Source: CAZCBJ01 sp964496705
GTDB taxonomy: Bacteria > Chloroflexota > Anaerolineae > Anaerolineales > Anaerolineaceae
Assembly (NCBI GenBank): GCA_964496705.1
Contig: CAZCBJ010000098.1
Location: forward strand, 1 to 13,643
DNA length: 13,643 nucleotides
Reading direction: 5' to 3'
Position numbers and translations under genes: made by a program. Positions 13,228 to 13,643 of the stretch are shown here, piece after piece. Position 1 is the stretch's first letter; each line of letters begins with the position of its first letter. The notes under the pieces are model-generated. The model searched no databases and was not told the origin of the DNA. It saw only the letters and a program-made list of their open reading frames with translations.

Positions 13228-13643
13228 ATGAAAATCAAAATAAATGGTAAGCGGATTTTCTTGATTTTTATTATCGTCGCCACCATGACGGTGTGGTTGA
13301 CATTATCTGGAAAATGGCATGTTTTTGGGCAAACGACGGATGAACCAACCCAACCTGCGGGACAAGCAGAGGTGACCAGATTGGAGACATTAATGGCTGA
13401 AAGCCAGGCGGATGAAATTGCCGCGGCATCCTTATCAGAAAAGCTGGCCATTGCCAGATCAGTGTTAGCGGATCAGGTTGAATTCCTGGATGCGCAGGCC
13501 ATTCAGGCTGCAGCCAAGAGGCCAACACCACAGCCAGTGGTTGATGATCCCATTACGGAGGGAATATTCGAAGGGCATGATGGATTGTTCCGGTCAGGCC
13601 AGGCTGAGATCATCAACCGCTGGCAGGGAGTGTTCGAAGGGGA
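13228..13643 (+). CDS. Membrane-anchored or secreted protein of unknown function (3' end outside the window)
   Basis: The frame is open from the ATG at 13228 to the right edge, giving 138 complete codons. Residues 1-35 contain lysine and arginine followed by a hydrophobic run (IFLIFIIVATMTVWLTL), so the protein is either anchored by its N-terminus or has a signal peptide cut near VFGQ. The next part, about 45-95, is rich in Ala, Glu and Gln and likely helical. A DDPITEGIFEGHDGLFRSGQ segment at about 105-124 begins what may be the folded domain. I recognise no family. The start lies one base after the stop of the preceding gene with only a weak GGA upstream, so translational coupling is likely, and a shared role with that secreted protein is plausible. 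Confidence 0.7.
   Translation, partial: MKIKINGKRIFLIFIIVATMTVWLTLSGKWHVFGQTTDEPTQPAGQAEVTRLETLMAESQADEIAAASLSEKLAIARSVLADQVEFLDAQAIQAAAKRPTPQPVVDDPITEGIFEGHDGLFRSGQAEIINRWQGVFEG

Overview
The window looks like an ordinary chromosomal stretch from a Chloroflexota bacterium, probably of the Anaerolineae. The main clue is a secreted protein with a long Thr-Pro-rich linker next to its signal peptide, a style common in that phylum. A secreted VIT/VWA protein and a long-form formate-tetrahydrofolate ligase fit this. The assignment is an inference, because no rRNA or other phylogenetic marker is present. I see no tRNA or rRNA gene, insertion sequence, CRISPR array or phage gene. Coding density is very high and the longest gap between genes is about 150 bases.

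Layout from left to right. (1) Bases 1-1963, minus strand: most of a secreted VIT + von Willebrand A protein whose C-terminus lies beyond the left edge. (2) Bases 2114-6373, minus strand: a three-gene unit transcribed right to left, consisting of a class I SAM-dependent methyltransferase, cydD and cydC. The last two are the half-transporters of the CydDC ABC exporter needed for cytochrome bd maturation, and they overlap by ATGA. (3) A 143-base divergent intergenic region with promoter-like elements and a perfect 12-base palindrome. (4) Bases 6517-9217, plus strand: fhs (formate-tetrahydrofolate ligase of the long, eukaryote-like type), followed closely by a membrane-anchored DUF218 (ElyC/YdcF-like) protein. 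(5) Bases 9227-12028, minus strand: a DinG-family helicase carrying both an N-terminal DEDDh exonuclease domain and four cysteines placed like those of the XPD/DinG iron-sulfur cluster. (6) From 12087, plus strand: two adjacent genes for exported or membrane-anchored proteins of unknown function; the second runs off the right edge.

The genes serve several unrelated jobs: one-carbon metabolism (fhs), respiratory-oxidase assembly (cydDC), DNA repair (dinG) and envelope or secreted functions (VIT/VWA, DUF218, Thr-Pro-linker protein). I found no convincing new multi-gene system. The points most worth following up are the eukaryote-type fhs, the exonuclease plus Fe-S DinG architecture, the apparently leaderless divergent promoters at 12028/12087, the methyltransferase linked to cydDC, and the uncharacterised secreted pair at the right end.
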